A stretch of DNA of 64,000 nt from Microvelia longipes (taxonomy: Eukaryota; Arthropoda; Insecta; Hemiptera; Veliidae). The stretch covers positions 10,148,860 to 10,212,859 of the forward strand of contig JACMZG010001913.1 of NCBI GenBank assembly GCA_018340805.1. The letters run 5' to 3'. Under the pieces are notes generated by a model, which was not told where the DNA came from, ran no database searches, and worked only from the letters and a program-made list of their open reading frames with translations. Positions 24,600 through 37,100 of the stretch are shown here, in pieces. Every line of letters starts with the position of its first letter. Positions within the stretch are counted from its first letter, which is position 1. A program made the position numbers and the translations under genes.

Positions 24600-24919
24600 C
24601 TAGTTTTTGATTTATTACTGTTCGCTGATAAAATATTGTGTGGAACGAGGCTGGAAAGGAAACATAACTGACTCGTATATTTGCCTTCCTCGGCTTCGTC
24701 TCATCAGTAAAAAGGAAAATTACCTGCCTCGGCTTCGCCTCTGCAGGTAATTTAGATAGCATACCCCACGCCTTCGGCTCGGGGGCTAACTTCGATACTA
24801 GTCAGTAGTATTCCATTTTCCTGCCTAGTTACACAAATAACTATTGTGTTAAATATGACTACATGGGTGCTACATACGGTTCACATAGGCATGGAAGGCA
24901 GCCATTTTATGGGACCAGG
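24600..24919. other. No gene; short inverted repeats
   Basis: Contains TTACCTGCC..GGCAGGTAA-type hairpins and GGCTTCGTCTC / CGGCTTCGCCTC direct repeats (24,680-24,760). Otherwise unassigned. Confidence 0.45.
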
Positions 24920-25463
24920 CATAGAGTTATATACTAGAGGGGGCATATCCTATCTCAATACATTGAGAGGCTATGAAACAAGCCTTACATAGGGGCTCTG
25001 TGTAACCTCATTGAAACCTCCTCTAAGAGTGAGTTAAGGTTATAATAAATCAATTAATTTCGGCTTCCCGCACAATGTTTGAGTTTTGATTTGTATTTTT
25101 AACGTTCTACTATATGATTTATCTGCCTCCTTAGCAGCGGTCGTATAGTACTGGACTTCGGCACCGGAGGTCCGGGGTTCACAGCCCTGGCTATGCTCTC
25201 AGTTTATTATGAATAGAATTTGTTGTAAAAAAATGTCGCCAACTTTATGAGCACTGTAGATGTGACTCATCCGAGGTGGTTCCCGCTGGGCGAATACCCT
25301 GAAGAGCCGAAAGGCCCTAAAACGGGCATTATTATTACTATATGAGTTGCTGTAATTTTGTTCTGATTATTTGAATATATTTATAAGCGAAGGAGGTAAG
25401 GTTACATTTTCAATGTTTCAAAAATGTAACCTGTATGGCCTCTCTAGTAATAATATCTCTATG
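24920..25463 (+). mobile_element. MITE X split by a SINE
   Basis: Termini CATAGAGTTATATACTAG and TAGTAATAATATCTCTATG, with a perfect 8-bp duplication GGACCAGG (24,912-24,919 and 25,464-25,471). After removal of the SINE at 25,125-25,336 the length matches the intact 320-bp copies. Its TIRs are more diverged than the other copies. Confidence 0.9.
25125..25336 (+). mobile_element. tRNA-derived SINE L, inside MITE X
   Basis: Begins GCCTCCTTAGCAGCGGTCG. A-box-like GCGGTCGTATAGTACTGG and B box GGGTTCACAGCCC show a tRNA-like Pol III promoter. The body has GCTCTCAGTTTAT and CGCCAACTTTATGAG, and the tail is GGGCATTATTATT. It is flanked by ACTATATGATTT (25,109) and ACTATATGAGTT (25,337), a 12-bp duplication with one mismatch. 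Two minus-strand relatives are at 60,184 and 60,506. Confidence 0.8.
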
Positions 25464-25705
25464 GGACCAGGCATATTAAGAAGAAGCGTGTATCGTCATG
25501 GTTGCCTTACGGTTACGGAATATTTATTATATTTATTTATAATAATTATTGTGTTGATTATATTACTATTTTTGATTTCTATTTGGTTGTTTATTAGTCT
25601 TTTGTATTTTCTTTTTTTTTCTTCGTTTTGCATATTTAGTTAGTTTTTGTATTTTACTTTTTTTGACGTATTTGTATTTTATTATTTGCCTTGTTTGGGT
25701 TTATT

Positions 25706-25746
25706 GGCACTGATGATGATCGTTATGGTCGAAAGATGGCTATGTT
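25706..25746 (+). ncRNA. Hammerhead ribozyme motif, solitary
   Basis: GGCA/UGUU helix I, core CUGAUGA plus extra U, helix II GAUC/GGUC with loop GUUAU, GAAA, then AGAUGGCU and A as residue 17. The downstream box is GTGGAAAGACGTATAC, a variant of the one in other families. Only one motif is present here. The TTTTGT-rich upstream sequence (25,540-25,700) may belong to the same element. Confidence 0.6.
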
Positions 25747-25852
25747 TATGAAATTTAATCATTGTGGAAAGACGTATACTGTTTACTTTTACAACATTAG
25801 GACCTTTTTCGCGGTGAAAAATAAACATTTTTCCACTGGGTTGTAACAAAAA

Positions 25853-26285
25853 AATCCTGGCGCGGTGGTCCGCATGTCGGGCGAATTTCCTTTTGGATGC
25901 GTGTTTCCGTACTTAACAACAATCCTGGTTGGAATAATTTCTTCAGTTTTTTACATTATATAAGTTAATAACTACTAAATAATTCTGGCGCGGTGGTCCG
26001 CATGTCAGGCGAATTTCATTTGGAATGCGTGTTTCCGTGCTTAACAACCCATTTCTTGCTTAAGGTTCCGGTTTATGCTTTAAAACCTAAGCAGTTTTAT
26101 TGTCAAGCACTGCTCGCAACTCATTTTGTCTGTATTTTTCAAAGGGAATGCGCTAAAACCTTTAAAAATAAACAGTAACTAAGCTCTGAACTAGTGTACA
26201 ACTGAAATAGTGCTGCTAATTTTAGAGGTGGGGTTTTGTATAACCAACTAGATATTAAGCGTATTTCCTTGTTATCTCAATATCC
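25853..26285 (+). mobile_element. MITE V, half copy with doubled terminus
   Basis: TTCTGGCGCGGTGGTCCGC-type terminus occurs twice in the same orientation, at 25,855 and 25,983, separated by ~128 bp that includes TTACATTATATAAGTT. The right half is missing before MITE W begins at 26,300. The copy at 57,717 has the same doubled terminus. Confidence 0.7.
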
Positions 26286-26722
26286 TTGTTAGTTTCTGTC
26301 TTAGAATAATACTATATGGAGCACGGGACCGTAAACATAATGTAATTCCACTGATAACACGAAAGCCGGTTGACTGGTGCACTTAAGTAATGCTGCCAAC
26401 CTGACAACAAAACATTATTTTAAATATGTGTCATAAATATCTATTAATGAAGAAAGATCGTAAAGAACAAATATAATAACTTAAAACACCTGCTAAGTAT
26501 TTAATAAAACCGGTCTTTGATGGCAAAAGGGTGGCGGAATAAGAATCTACATTTAGTTGACGAGGACTACTTTTAATATAATTTTAATAAATACGAGAAA
26601 CTACAATTTAAAATGCTTTAAATATTGTAATGCACCGATATTTATATTAGTATTTTATGAATAATAAGTCATTAATTATTAATAGACCATAATAATTCAG
26701 CAACCGGAAGTATTGCCAACTT

Positions 26723-27073
26723 TATCCTTAGAGTGAGCGTGAATGGAGTCCATTATAAATAATGAAAGAAAAGAAGTCTCTCCACAAAATAAAACTTTAT
26801 TGGCAAAGCGCTTTCAACCTAACTAGACCTTCTTTACATCTCAACGGTAGTTATTTTATTTATTTTTGCTTACCTTATTTATTACGTTTTTTGTAATTTA
26901 TTTTTGTCTCCATTCATACTTTTGCTCATCTTTTGTTTAATAATTCTTTCGTGTTTCACTTATTTTATTTGCTTGTTTGTTAGGTTTTGCACTGATGATG
27001 GCCTCTAGTTAGGTTGAAAGCGCTTTGCCAATAAAGTTTTATTTTGTGGAGAGACTTCTTTTCTTTCATTATT
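26723..27073. mobile_element. Hammerhead palindromic element with 12-bp TSD
   Basis: 351-bp insert flanked by TATTGCCAACTT on both sides (26,711-26,722 and 27,074-27,085); the intact MITE W at 12,138 has this target once. The arms read AAATAATGAAAGAAAAGAAG at the left and its complement at the right end. The left side carries an extra ~35 bp (with TGGAGTCCATTATAA) that is not mirrored. The right arm has an intact hammerhead; the left arm (26,803-26,845) has a decayed one. Confidence 0.85.
26989..27028 (+). ncRNA. Hammerhead ribozyme motif
   Basis: Core CUGAUGA 26,992-26,998 plus extra U. Helix II is GGCCU (27,000-27,004) with AGGUU (27,011-27,015), then GAAA 27,016-27,019. AGCGCU is a perfect self-complementary helix III candidate, with U17 at 27,025. 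Helix I GCA/UGC is only 3 bp. GTGGAGAGACTTCTTTTC follows at about 27,045. Confidence 0.65.
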
Positions 27074-27259
27074 TATTGCCAACTTGTTTTTAGAAAAGTA
27101 TATATTGTTAGGGTGGCAGTATTACTTAAGTGCACCAGTGAACCGCTTTTCGTGTTATCATTAGTGCTCTTTCTATATTTAGTATTATTCTAAGGTTTCT
27201 GTGCATAAGATAAAGGGACTTTCTAGTGAAACTCCCTGGATATCTAAGTAAGTACGAGA

Positions 27260-27470
27260 TCTTTGTTACTAAACACATCTATGGGACACGATAACCTTTT
27301 AACACTTTCTCGGATCTTAATGAAACTTGGTGGCAAAATCAACCTTTTTAATGTCCCGAACTCTATTTGTATAAAATATGTGTGACGTTATTAACTCACA
27401 ATAATGACCAACAAATGGATTCAAAAAATCACAAATCTTCAAAAAGTGTTTGGATTTGGCTGAAATTTTG
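27260..27470 (+). mobile_element. Element R fragment, 5' side of the LINE
   Basis: Matches R around AAACTTGGTG.CAAAATCAA, TGTGACGTTATTAACTCAC and AATAATGACCAACAAA (compare 43,920-44,060 and 45,720-45,800). R resumes beyond the LINE at 28,739 with ACGTATGCAACTATGTA (compare 45,818), so the LINE lies inside R. Confidence 0.65.
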
Positions 27471-28738
27471 GATCATAGGTTTTTGCGATGACTTTACAAT
27501 ACTGGAGACTGGGTTAACTTGGGAGCAATCTATACAGCAACTAGAGAGTGATTTGATAAGTGTGAAGCATTGGCTAAATAAAAACCTACTTACATTAAAC
27601 ATAAACAAAACGAAATGCATTACTTTTTCTCTTGATGTCAGAGGACAACCTGATATCAAGGAAATTAGTATTCATGATAGGAAAAATTGCTTAAATACAT
27701 TTCCGGACAAATGTTTTTGTCCCAAAATAGAAAGAGTCGAAACAACAAAGTATTTAGGAATTCATATTGATGCTTTCCTCAAGTGGAAACAACATATACA
27801 TGAATTGCAAAAACGATTAAGGCAAACAATATACATAATGCTTAGAGCTAGAGGTTTTCTTACTGTGGATCAGAGGCGCACTTTGTACTATGCTATAGCG
27901 GATTCAATTTTAAGATACGGATTAATTGGTTGGGGTGCGGCTCCATCCACAGTTAGACAACCTATACTAATATTACAGAAAGCCCTGATAAGAGTTATGG
28001 AATTTAAAGATAGAGAGGAAAGATCAGGCCCTCTATTTAAAGAACTAAATATTTTGAAAATAGATTATATGTATCAAATGGTTTCACTTAATCAACTCCA
28101 CAAACATAATCTAGAAATGCCTAGAGTTATAGGTAAAACAAGATCAGCTCATAAAGAAACGTTGATTGAGCCATTTATGAAAACCACCATGGGACAAAGG
28201 CAATGGAAATTCATCGGTACTAAACTTTACAATAATTTACCTAAATACATAAATTTTAATCTTTCAAAAACAGTCTTTACTAAAAAAATAAAATTGATTC
28301 TCATAAATAAACAAGAAAAAGATGATAAAATAAACAGATAATCTAATCTAGTTCAGGTGAGTTTAAAATCTATGGACTAAGGTCGTTTTTATTATACAAA
28401 CCACTAAAACTATAAACAAAAATTTTTATTTAGTTCACAAATATAAATCACATGGTATATAAAATTCTATACATGGTTTGAATAGATGTTTTGTTGAGTA
28501 AAGTACACAGACAATCATTCCACAACACAGGGCTTCTGCCTTAAAAGTGGAAAGATTCCTGTAATTTATCACAGCAGCAGAATGGTCACCAGTTTTTGAT
28601 TGACGGTGTCAATGGTTCATAAATATTTAATCTTAAGATCTATATATATTTAACCGTCGTGTTTAATGTATTTATTTGTTTATGTTGCTTAATAATTTTA
28701 TTGTAAATATGGAAATAAATAAATAATAAAAAAAAAAA
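27471..28738 (+). mobile_element. 5'-truncated non-LTR retrotransposon (LINE)
   Basis: Open coding part 27,471-28,341 with TAA-class stop, then a ~394-bp 3' region (28,342-28,735) ending in an A-rich tail. The reverse transcriptase begins only at the catalytic box: FCDDFT stands for the family's F/YADDT. Downstream come thumb-like motifs KTKCITFS, KYLGIHID and the conserved C-terminal LYNNLPKYI. Fingers, palm motifs 0-4 and any endonuclease are absent. The layout is that of Jockey/CR1-like LINEs. An open frame can be followed upstream to 27,367, but its first ~35 codons are element R sequence, so that start is spurious. Two more 3' copies lie at 46,060 and 56,424 (minus). Confidence 0.85.
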
Positions 28739-29059
28739 ACACGTATGCAACTATGTACGCTTAACAAAAATACAAAGTTATATTTTATTATCAGTATTAT
28801 TTGCGGTTTTATTAAATGACATATATAACATAATGTGAACAAATCACGTTTTTTGATTAATAGATTTGAAAAATCGCTTATATCATGACAGTATGCCACT
28901 TAGACAAACTAGTAATACGACGAACTGATGAGGGACAACACCATGTGGACGCGAAACGGCCAAGAGGCCGAAAGCCTCTTGTTTTATGGTAAATCCATTT
29001 AGCTCGTCACCCCTTTTTTTATTAAAGGTCTTTCATGACCTTTAATAAAAATAAATAAA
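28739..29059. other. Element R continuation, then unassigned
   Basis: 28,739-28,880 matches R. 28,915-28,985 holds ACTGATGAG..GCGAAACGG, which resembles a hammerhead but lacks a helix II. 29,016-29,050 is a hairpin (TTTATTAAAGGTC, then GACCTTTAATAAA). Confidence 0.45.
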
Positions 29060-29560
29060 GGAGTCACCCGTGGTGTAGTGGTTAAGGTACGCGGCCAATA
29101 CACAGAACGAATGGACTTTAGTCATGGGTTCAATCCCAGCACGGGCCTCTAGAATTTTTATGAGAGGGATAAAAATTCTGCGTACCACGTCCTTCAGAAG
29201 GGACGTAAAGCCAGTTGGCTCGTGTCAGGTACTCGTTAAAGATCCCTTACCCTAAATGAAACTGGGTATAGGCAAAATTTAGGACCCTCATTGTAGATTA
29301 CATCATTATAATACTTCTGCCTTGTAGTTTAAAGTGTGTAGACGTTTGGTTTAACAGTGAGAGCACGTGTTATTCCCAGTTTTTACTAGACTATAAGAGT
29401 CAGTGAAAATATGTATGATTGCTTGGAAAAGCATGAGAGGAACCATAGAAATTCACGGCTCTTCTGATGAAATATACCTACACTTGAAATTAAAACGAGT
29501 AGAACACTATCTTAGGGAGTTGGCAAAAAGGGCCCAACATCGTGGCCTACTTGCCTGTTA
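29060..29560 (+). mobile_element. tRNA-derived SINE T
   Basis: tRNA-like head with A box TGGTGTAGTGGTTAAGG and B box GGGTTCAATCCC. The body includes ACGTCCTTCAGAAGGGACG (a hairpin), AAAGATCCCTTACCC and AACAGTGAGAGCACGTG. The tRNA cloverleaf is not intact (no matching acceptor stem and no proper D/anticodon arms), so this is a SINE rather than a tRNA gene. A 5'-truncated minus-strand copy lies at 11,160. Confidence 0.75.
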
Positions 29561-29932
29561 GTAACTACCACTCCCCCATATCACTACCACTAAAGGTCTT
29601 TCATTTATGACCCTGAAAATCAACCCCCCCCCCTCATTGCCTTTTTTGTCTTTGATGGATATCTGGATACGCTGGTTATACTTGTACTAGATTGCTATTA
29701 CCTTGTGAATAAATCTGCTTGATGCAGACTGCTGCAATATGGTTTGTTTTGACTGTTTCCAGATGTAACCAAATGCTGCATAGTTGGTCTAACCGTGTGA
29801 TACTGTCTTGTATTTCAACTTTAGTCTCACCCGTTACTTTTTACTAGTAAGTATAAAATTATAAATGTTTGGAGTAGATTTTGTGGTGTCTTTATAGACG
29901 ATTTTGTCTTTGATTTGTCATTTGTGAAGAAT

Positions 29933-29935
<3 letters not shown>
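29561..29935. other. No gene identified
   Basis: Contains a C9 run near 29,625 and AAAGGTCTTTCAT repeats. No coding signal. Confidence 0.35.
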
Positions 29936-30016
<81 letters not shown>

Positions 30017-30068
30017 ATATATATATATATATATATAATATATATATATATGTATATATATATATATC
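29936..30068. repeat. (TA)n microsatellite
   Basis: Nearly pure TA dinucleotides with a few TAATA interruptions. Tyr-Ile frames through it are meaningless. Confidence 0.97.
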
Positions 30069-31660
<1,592 letters not shown>

Positions 31661-31869
31661 AAAACTCTACTTTTAGCAAATTTCCTTCGGAAGACATTTA
31701 ACAAACAATAAAACAATGTGTCCGCAGGGAGGCCCCTGGGCCGCGAATCGATGAAAGAAGCCAAGGCGCGAACTACAGACCGATGACCTGTTTTTGATCG
31801 TATATTATTTGATTACTTTATTGTCTATGTTTGTCTGTTTAGTTTTTGAACTGAATGCTTGTGATGCAG

Positions 31870-31956
31870 CATTCCGGTACTGCTTACTACCGGCCTCCAG
31901 CTTCCACCCCCACCAGGCCGCCCCGTCCTGTACTCAACTCGTCTCCTTATACAAAT
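31870..31956 (+). CDS. Candidate small proline-rich exon
   Basis: An 87-bp GC-rich island in AT-rich DNA, between an AG (TTGTGATGCAG) and a consensus donor (AAT/GTAAGT). In the phase-0 frame it reads 29 residues, including YYRPPASTPTRPPRP. A second GC-rich block at about 31,707-31,790 is preceded by GTCCGCAG and could be a neighbouring exon. No family is recognised. The composition and donor argue for real coding DNA of a plus-strand gene, but the acceptor is poor and other frames are also open. Confidence 0.3.
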
Positions 31957-32196
31957 GTAAGTAAAACAATTAATATAGAGTCCTGACAAGTAAAAAGACG
32001 CAGACGTGAAGCAGTACTTTAAAGGTACGGACAAAGCCCAACCTGAAGAATATTTGGCTCACCCTGACGAATTGCTTCCTTTTATGTACGGCGAGAGTTC
32101 ATAAGACTTTTGGTATGATGATTATGTTGGGTGGAATCTTTTAAAGTGACCACTTATAATAGTCCTAATCTTTCGAAGGTGGTCTTTACTCTTTTA

Positions 32197-32275
32197 TATA
32201 TATATATATATTATATATATATTATATATAATATATATAATATATTATATATATATAAATATATATATTTATTTA
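32197..32275. repeat. (TA)n microsatellite
   Basis: TA-rich tract with TTATATATA permutations. Confidence 0.9.
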
Positions 32276-32451
32276 TTTTTTAAGATTTCCTATCCTGCGT
32301 ATGAAGAACGACAACTCATGCTTCTTCTAATTGAAACGAATCTTGGAATATGGGGAGGTTAGGGAGCCTATTTTTTTTAGTTATGACGTCATGAAAATAA
32401 TTCGCTATATAGAAACGAAAATTTACTTAATACATAGCAAAGTGTCATGTG

Positions 32452-32983
32452 ACAAGAAGTAATCCCAACAAAAACACTCCGTGAAAAAATGCAGCCAAGT
32501 CTTGCGTAAAAGTTATGATATCATTGTTTTACGCCAAGTCTATTCATTCGCTGTTTTTCATAAATCTTAAGAGATATAGATGTTTATTTTAATATCCGCA
32601 ACGTTGCGCTCTAAAGCCTTACAAAATTTAACAGTAAAGAAGTTTCTGACTAGGCTAGAACGCAGAGGTAAAATTAATTAATCATGAATTTCTTCATCAA
32701 ATCAATATTGAAGGTTTTTTTTCTAAATAGTTATTACCTATTTATTTAATTTCTAATTTCGTTATTTAGCGTTCTTGCAAAGTCAAGAAATTTCTTTACT
32801 GTTAAATTTTGTAAGGCTTTTGAGCGCAACGTTGCGGATATTAAATAAACATCTATATCTCTTAAGATTTATGAAAACAGCGAATGAATAGACTTGGCGT
32901 AAACTATGATATCATAACTTTTTACGCAAGACTTGGCTGCATTTTTTCACTGAGTGTTTTTGTTGGGATCTCACTTCTTTTTG
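32452..32983. mobile_element. Fold-back element, ~530 bp
   Basis: Ends ACAAGAAGT..CCCAACAAAAACACTC and GAGTGTTTTTGTTGGGA..ACTTCTT. Arms of over 150 bp share GCAGCCAAGTCTTGCGTAAA, AGATATAGATGTTTAT and CGCAACGTTGCG on both sides of a ~150-bp centre. Non-coding, with no clear target duplication. Confidence 0.85.
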
Positions 32984-33364
32984 TAAGAAACTTCGATTAA
33001 CTTCGCTGCTAAACTTAAGATGTGTGGATTTTTGAAGAGCCTATTTTCTGTCTTTTTTGGTCTATCTTAATGTCACAAATCAAGACGTATTTAAATTTTT
33101 GATATTAGCATGTGTTGATACCTGCACTATTTTAACTATTTTCCCATAAATAATTCGAAACAAAAACAATGTGATCGGGATGCCAATGAGGCCCATGGTC
33201 TGATATGTATATATGCATGAGGCCCCTCCTTTTTATATATGCATCTTCGTATGAGCCCCTCGGACCGCTTCGCGCCGAATCCCTAATTATCAACCCTCCC
33301 TCTTGGTTTAATGACGTAATCAAATAAACAGTGTAGTATTACAGAAAATTATATCATACGTGTT

Positions 33365-33545
33365 TATCAAAAAACACAATGTGAAAACAGTCAACAACGA
33401 TTGATTTATTAAAACCTTAACTTAAACTTGGAGTAGGATACAGTGAGGTTACCCAGAGCCTCTAAGTACTCTAAAATGATGTTTTTAGCTTTCCAAGGTA
33501 TTGAGATAGGATACGCTCCCTCTTGTAATATTATGATTGTGAATC
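33365..33545 (-). mobile_element. MITE X, diverged fragment
   Basis: Shares AACGATTGATT..TTAAAACC, GAGGTTACCCAGAGCC and GGTATTGAGATAGGATACGC with MITE X in minus orientation. Termini are decayed. Confidence 0.55.
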
Positions 33546-33942
33546 CTTATTTAGTGGACTGCCGCCATGAGAATAAAACACTACGACATATATATAATTC
33601 GATTTGTCTTAATTTTGGTTATAATAGGTAATTTTAATGTGTTTACATAGCTTTAATTTTATCATGCAAAAATTATATCTTATTTTCCAAACCACAGACA
33701 CAATTTTCGAACCAAATTTGGTATAGGCCATAATAAAACCTCTACTAATTTCATTTAGCATCATTAGTTTTTATAATGAAAAGAAGAAGTTTCTTCGCGT
33801 GAAGTATCTAAAAACGGAAAACTCTTAATTCATCAGCATAATTTGTGCAGCGTACGTACAAAATTTCAGAGCAGTCTTTAGAGCAGTTTTGAATCTGCTC
33901 GTCCTTTCTTAATCAATATCTTTTTGTACAATATCCTAATCT

Positions 33943-34162
33943 TCATGTTATTGTCGTTATTTGAATAGTCTGATCGCTACTAGTTGCTTCTAGTTTTCGT
34001 TGTAGACCAATTTTAGAATGTATAACCCGTTTTAAAAGTGATAATGACCATATGAAGCAGAACAGTATAAGTATGAGAACTGCAACCATTGCAGAGAATA
34101 GTCCAGCTCGCTTAGGATTCCTCCAGTCTAATACGTTGTAAATGTAAGGCTTCCCATCATAC
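33943..34162 (-). CDS. rost: rost exon 5 (last coding)
   Basis: Acceptor CTTGTTGTAG, then 1 base completing an Arg codon, then 72 residues and TGA at 33,945-33,943. It begins YDGKPYIYNVLDW, followed by a ~24-residue hydrophobic segment (MVAVLILILFCFIW) and a basic, Ser/Thr-rich cytoplasmic-type tail ending ITTIT. Confidence 0.9.
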
Positions 34163-37100
34163 CTACAACAAGTAATTAGAGTTATAGTAGCATTGAGATT
34201 GGTTGTACTTGTAGGGTGGTCAAGTTGTATGAGCAGATTTCAACCATTTGGTCTTTTCACCGTCCCTCAAATTGTCCACATATCACAGTACTTTGTTATG
34301 AGACAACACCTTAGGGGTTTTTTGTCATACCTGAAATCATCCAGCTATCAATCTTGGTTGGGTAAATATGTAAGCCAGTATCATAGAAGTTTTTCTTACT
34401 TATTTATTAAGAGGTCGGGTTTATTGAGAAACATACATCTTGCCCGGTCACTCAATACTTCAATCGTTAATGAAATATCAATTGACTAACGTGTTCCCTT
34501 ATCAATCAATATACCCCGTCTTACGACAAAGGAATATTTTGCTCGGTCAATAAGTCTTTGTCAAAAAGTGCATTTAGCGATGAAATATCAATTGACTAGA
34601 ATGTCCCCTTGTCAATACACCCATCCTAGGACAAAGGAATATTTTGCTCGGTCAATAAGTCTTTGTCAAAAAGTGCATTTAGCTATTGATAATCAATTAA
34701 TTAGAATGATTTGTATGATTTGTTAAATAATCCACTGTTAACCTAAAGTAAATTCTTGCCCGTAAGAGGTAAAAAAGTTGTTTACTTATAGCGCTCCTAT
34801 TGGCTATTGAATAGAGATGACTATTGATTACATTTTTACACTGAATGAAGTGTGAAGTCGATAATTAGACTTAAATATTTGTTACCTGGTTCCTCCCAGC
34901 TGATAGTAAAGGTAATTAAAGAGCAGATACAAGAGCGAAACGATGAGCGGTAGAGCGAATGTTACGAATTTCATGGGGAACGACACCAAGCATAGATCCA
35001 GCAGCATCATAACCGAGTTGATGGCGTGTACTTGTATCGTTTGAATGTTGGGTGATCCGTTCTCTAAAATCAAATTGCAATTGTTTTTTTTTAACTTGCG
35101 CTGTAAATGCTAATTCACTTTACACCGGCCTTGTCATCTCTTCGCTTCGATGTCAAGGTGATACCAATTTGACAACTTCATGGCAAAATGCCATGTAATA
35201 AAAAATAATAATCAAATAACAATTAAAAACAAAAATCTAGTTGATTTGACATTATAAATTAAATCCCTGATGGTAATTCCCCACTGGGCGGGAATCCCCT
35301 ACAGGACGGGAAATTCCCACACACACAAACATGATAAAAACAAAAACAATACAAAATTAATTTAAAAGTACTCTTTTATTTGAGTTTGAGAAATTTATTA
35401 AAACACATTATGCAAATGCGCAAGTTTGACTAAAGCGAATTAGCTTTTAGATTATTCATGAGGGCGGAAACTAAGAATAGAGTTTGATAAGATAAAACTT
35501 TATTATTGACAAACTTTATCATCATTTACTCCCAAGGTAAGTCGAGTTAATTAGAACAGAGAATAAACTTGGCTTCCATCCTGAGTTAGGGTAATAGTTA
35601 AGTTTTTAAATGATAAAAGATCTTTCCCAAAGACAAAACAACTTAAGAGATATTTTTTTCTCGAGGAAATTCGCTACTAACTTTCTTTTGAATTTGGATC
35701 TTGGGGTCGAAAGAGAATCAGTAATTTAGCGCCTTTGTGAGAATGAAATTCGAACGATTTTTTAATATACTCGAATTGTATATCATTTTTTAAACAGCCT
35801 TAAAAATTAGATTAAGAAGCTTAGTTGGTTCCATCTTGACAAATTGAAACCGTTTTTCGGATCGCGGGTGCTAAAACGTGGAGAGTAGTAAGAAAGAAAA
35901 TTTGTGGGTGCCAGAACGTGCGTATTGGTGAAAAATGAAATTAGCGGGTGCTAAAACGTGCATATTAGTGAATAATAAAATAACGGGTGGCAGAACGTGC
36001 GTATGGGTGAAAAATGATTTTTTTTTATATTTCAATTTTAAATTTACATACTAAATTAAAATAGTTGAGAAAACAATAATTAAATTTATCTCTAGATACA
36101 AATTTGAAGCATATAGTATAATTTCAAAAAATAGAGCCCAAAGCTGTGGGTTAAAAATGCAGTTAGTATAATAAAAATAAAGGTGCCAGAACGTCGTATG
36201 GAAAAAGAAATTTTAGGGCAAAACGGCATAATAGTGAATAGAAAATAGGCAAACGCTGCGAATTGGTGAAAATGAAATTAGGGTGCTAATAATGCAAAGT
36301 GCATAATAAATTACGTGCCAGACAAGGCATAAAAATAAAAATTAAAGGTCTATACATGCATATGAATAATGAAATTACGGGTCAGAAACTGCTATGGGTG
36401 AAAAAAAAATTAAGGTGCTATAAAATCATTATTAGGAATAAAATAGGGCCAGAACGTGCGTATTGGTGAAAAATGAAATTTAAAGGTGGCCTATAACATG
36501 CATATTATGAATAAGAAATACGGGTGCCAGAAACGTGCATTGGTGAAAAAAAATTTAAGGGTCTATAAATCATAAGTGAATCCTGAAATTACGGGGCCAG
36601 AAAGTCGTATTGGGGAAAAAAAATTTAAGGTGCTAAACATGCATATGTGAAAATGAATTACGGGTGCCATAACGTCGTATTGGTGAAAAAGAATTAGGGG
36701 TGCTCAATCGGCTGCGGAATGAACTCAATCCGTGCAATACGCTCACAATCTCCAGCTTGTCTAGCAAAACCATGCTGCGAAGCAGAATAATGTGACCCAA
36801 TAGCTACTCCATTTGTTGAGTCCATAAAGCTTCGTGTAGTTCACAAGCTATTAGTAACAACACTTCCACTTAGCTAGATGATCAGCTTACTTGAAGTGTT
36901 TGACAACGATGACTTATAACCATCTTATCGTTTGGGAGAAACACTGAAAAACTTCTATCATGTTAATTCAGATGAGGTGTCGTCTTTACACCATATAACA
37001 AGATTTTCATTAGAAAATTATATTGTGCTAAAATGAATACAATTGTTACAAAATCTTACTTTACAATAAATTCTAGCAATTAAGAATAGCATTATAAACA

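Larger units (their letters stand above)
26300..27194 (+). mobile_element. MITE W split by a hammerhead retroelement
   Basis: Termini CTTAGAATAATACTATA and TAGTATTATTCTAAG, with a perfect 8-bp duplication GTTTCTGT (26,292-26,299 and 27,195-27,202). The interior matches the copy at 12,138, interrupted at 26,723-27,073. Confidence 0.9.

Noticed and set aside
28925..28985. CTGATGAG...GCGAAACGG resembling a hammerhead ribozyme
   Set aside because: The bases between core and GAAA do not form a helix II and no U-H plus helix I follows; probably chance or a very decayed copy.
29060..29150. tRNA gene
   Set aside because: A and B boxes are present, but the cloverleaf cannot be drawn and the sequence continues into a dispersed repeat; annotated as SINE T.
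34193..34489. 98-codon plus-strand ORF in rost intron 4
   Set aside because: Contains one arm of the local 97-bp repeat and no domain; looks like a chance frame.
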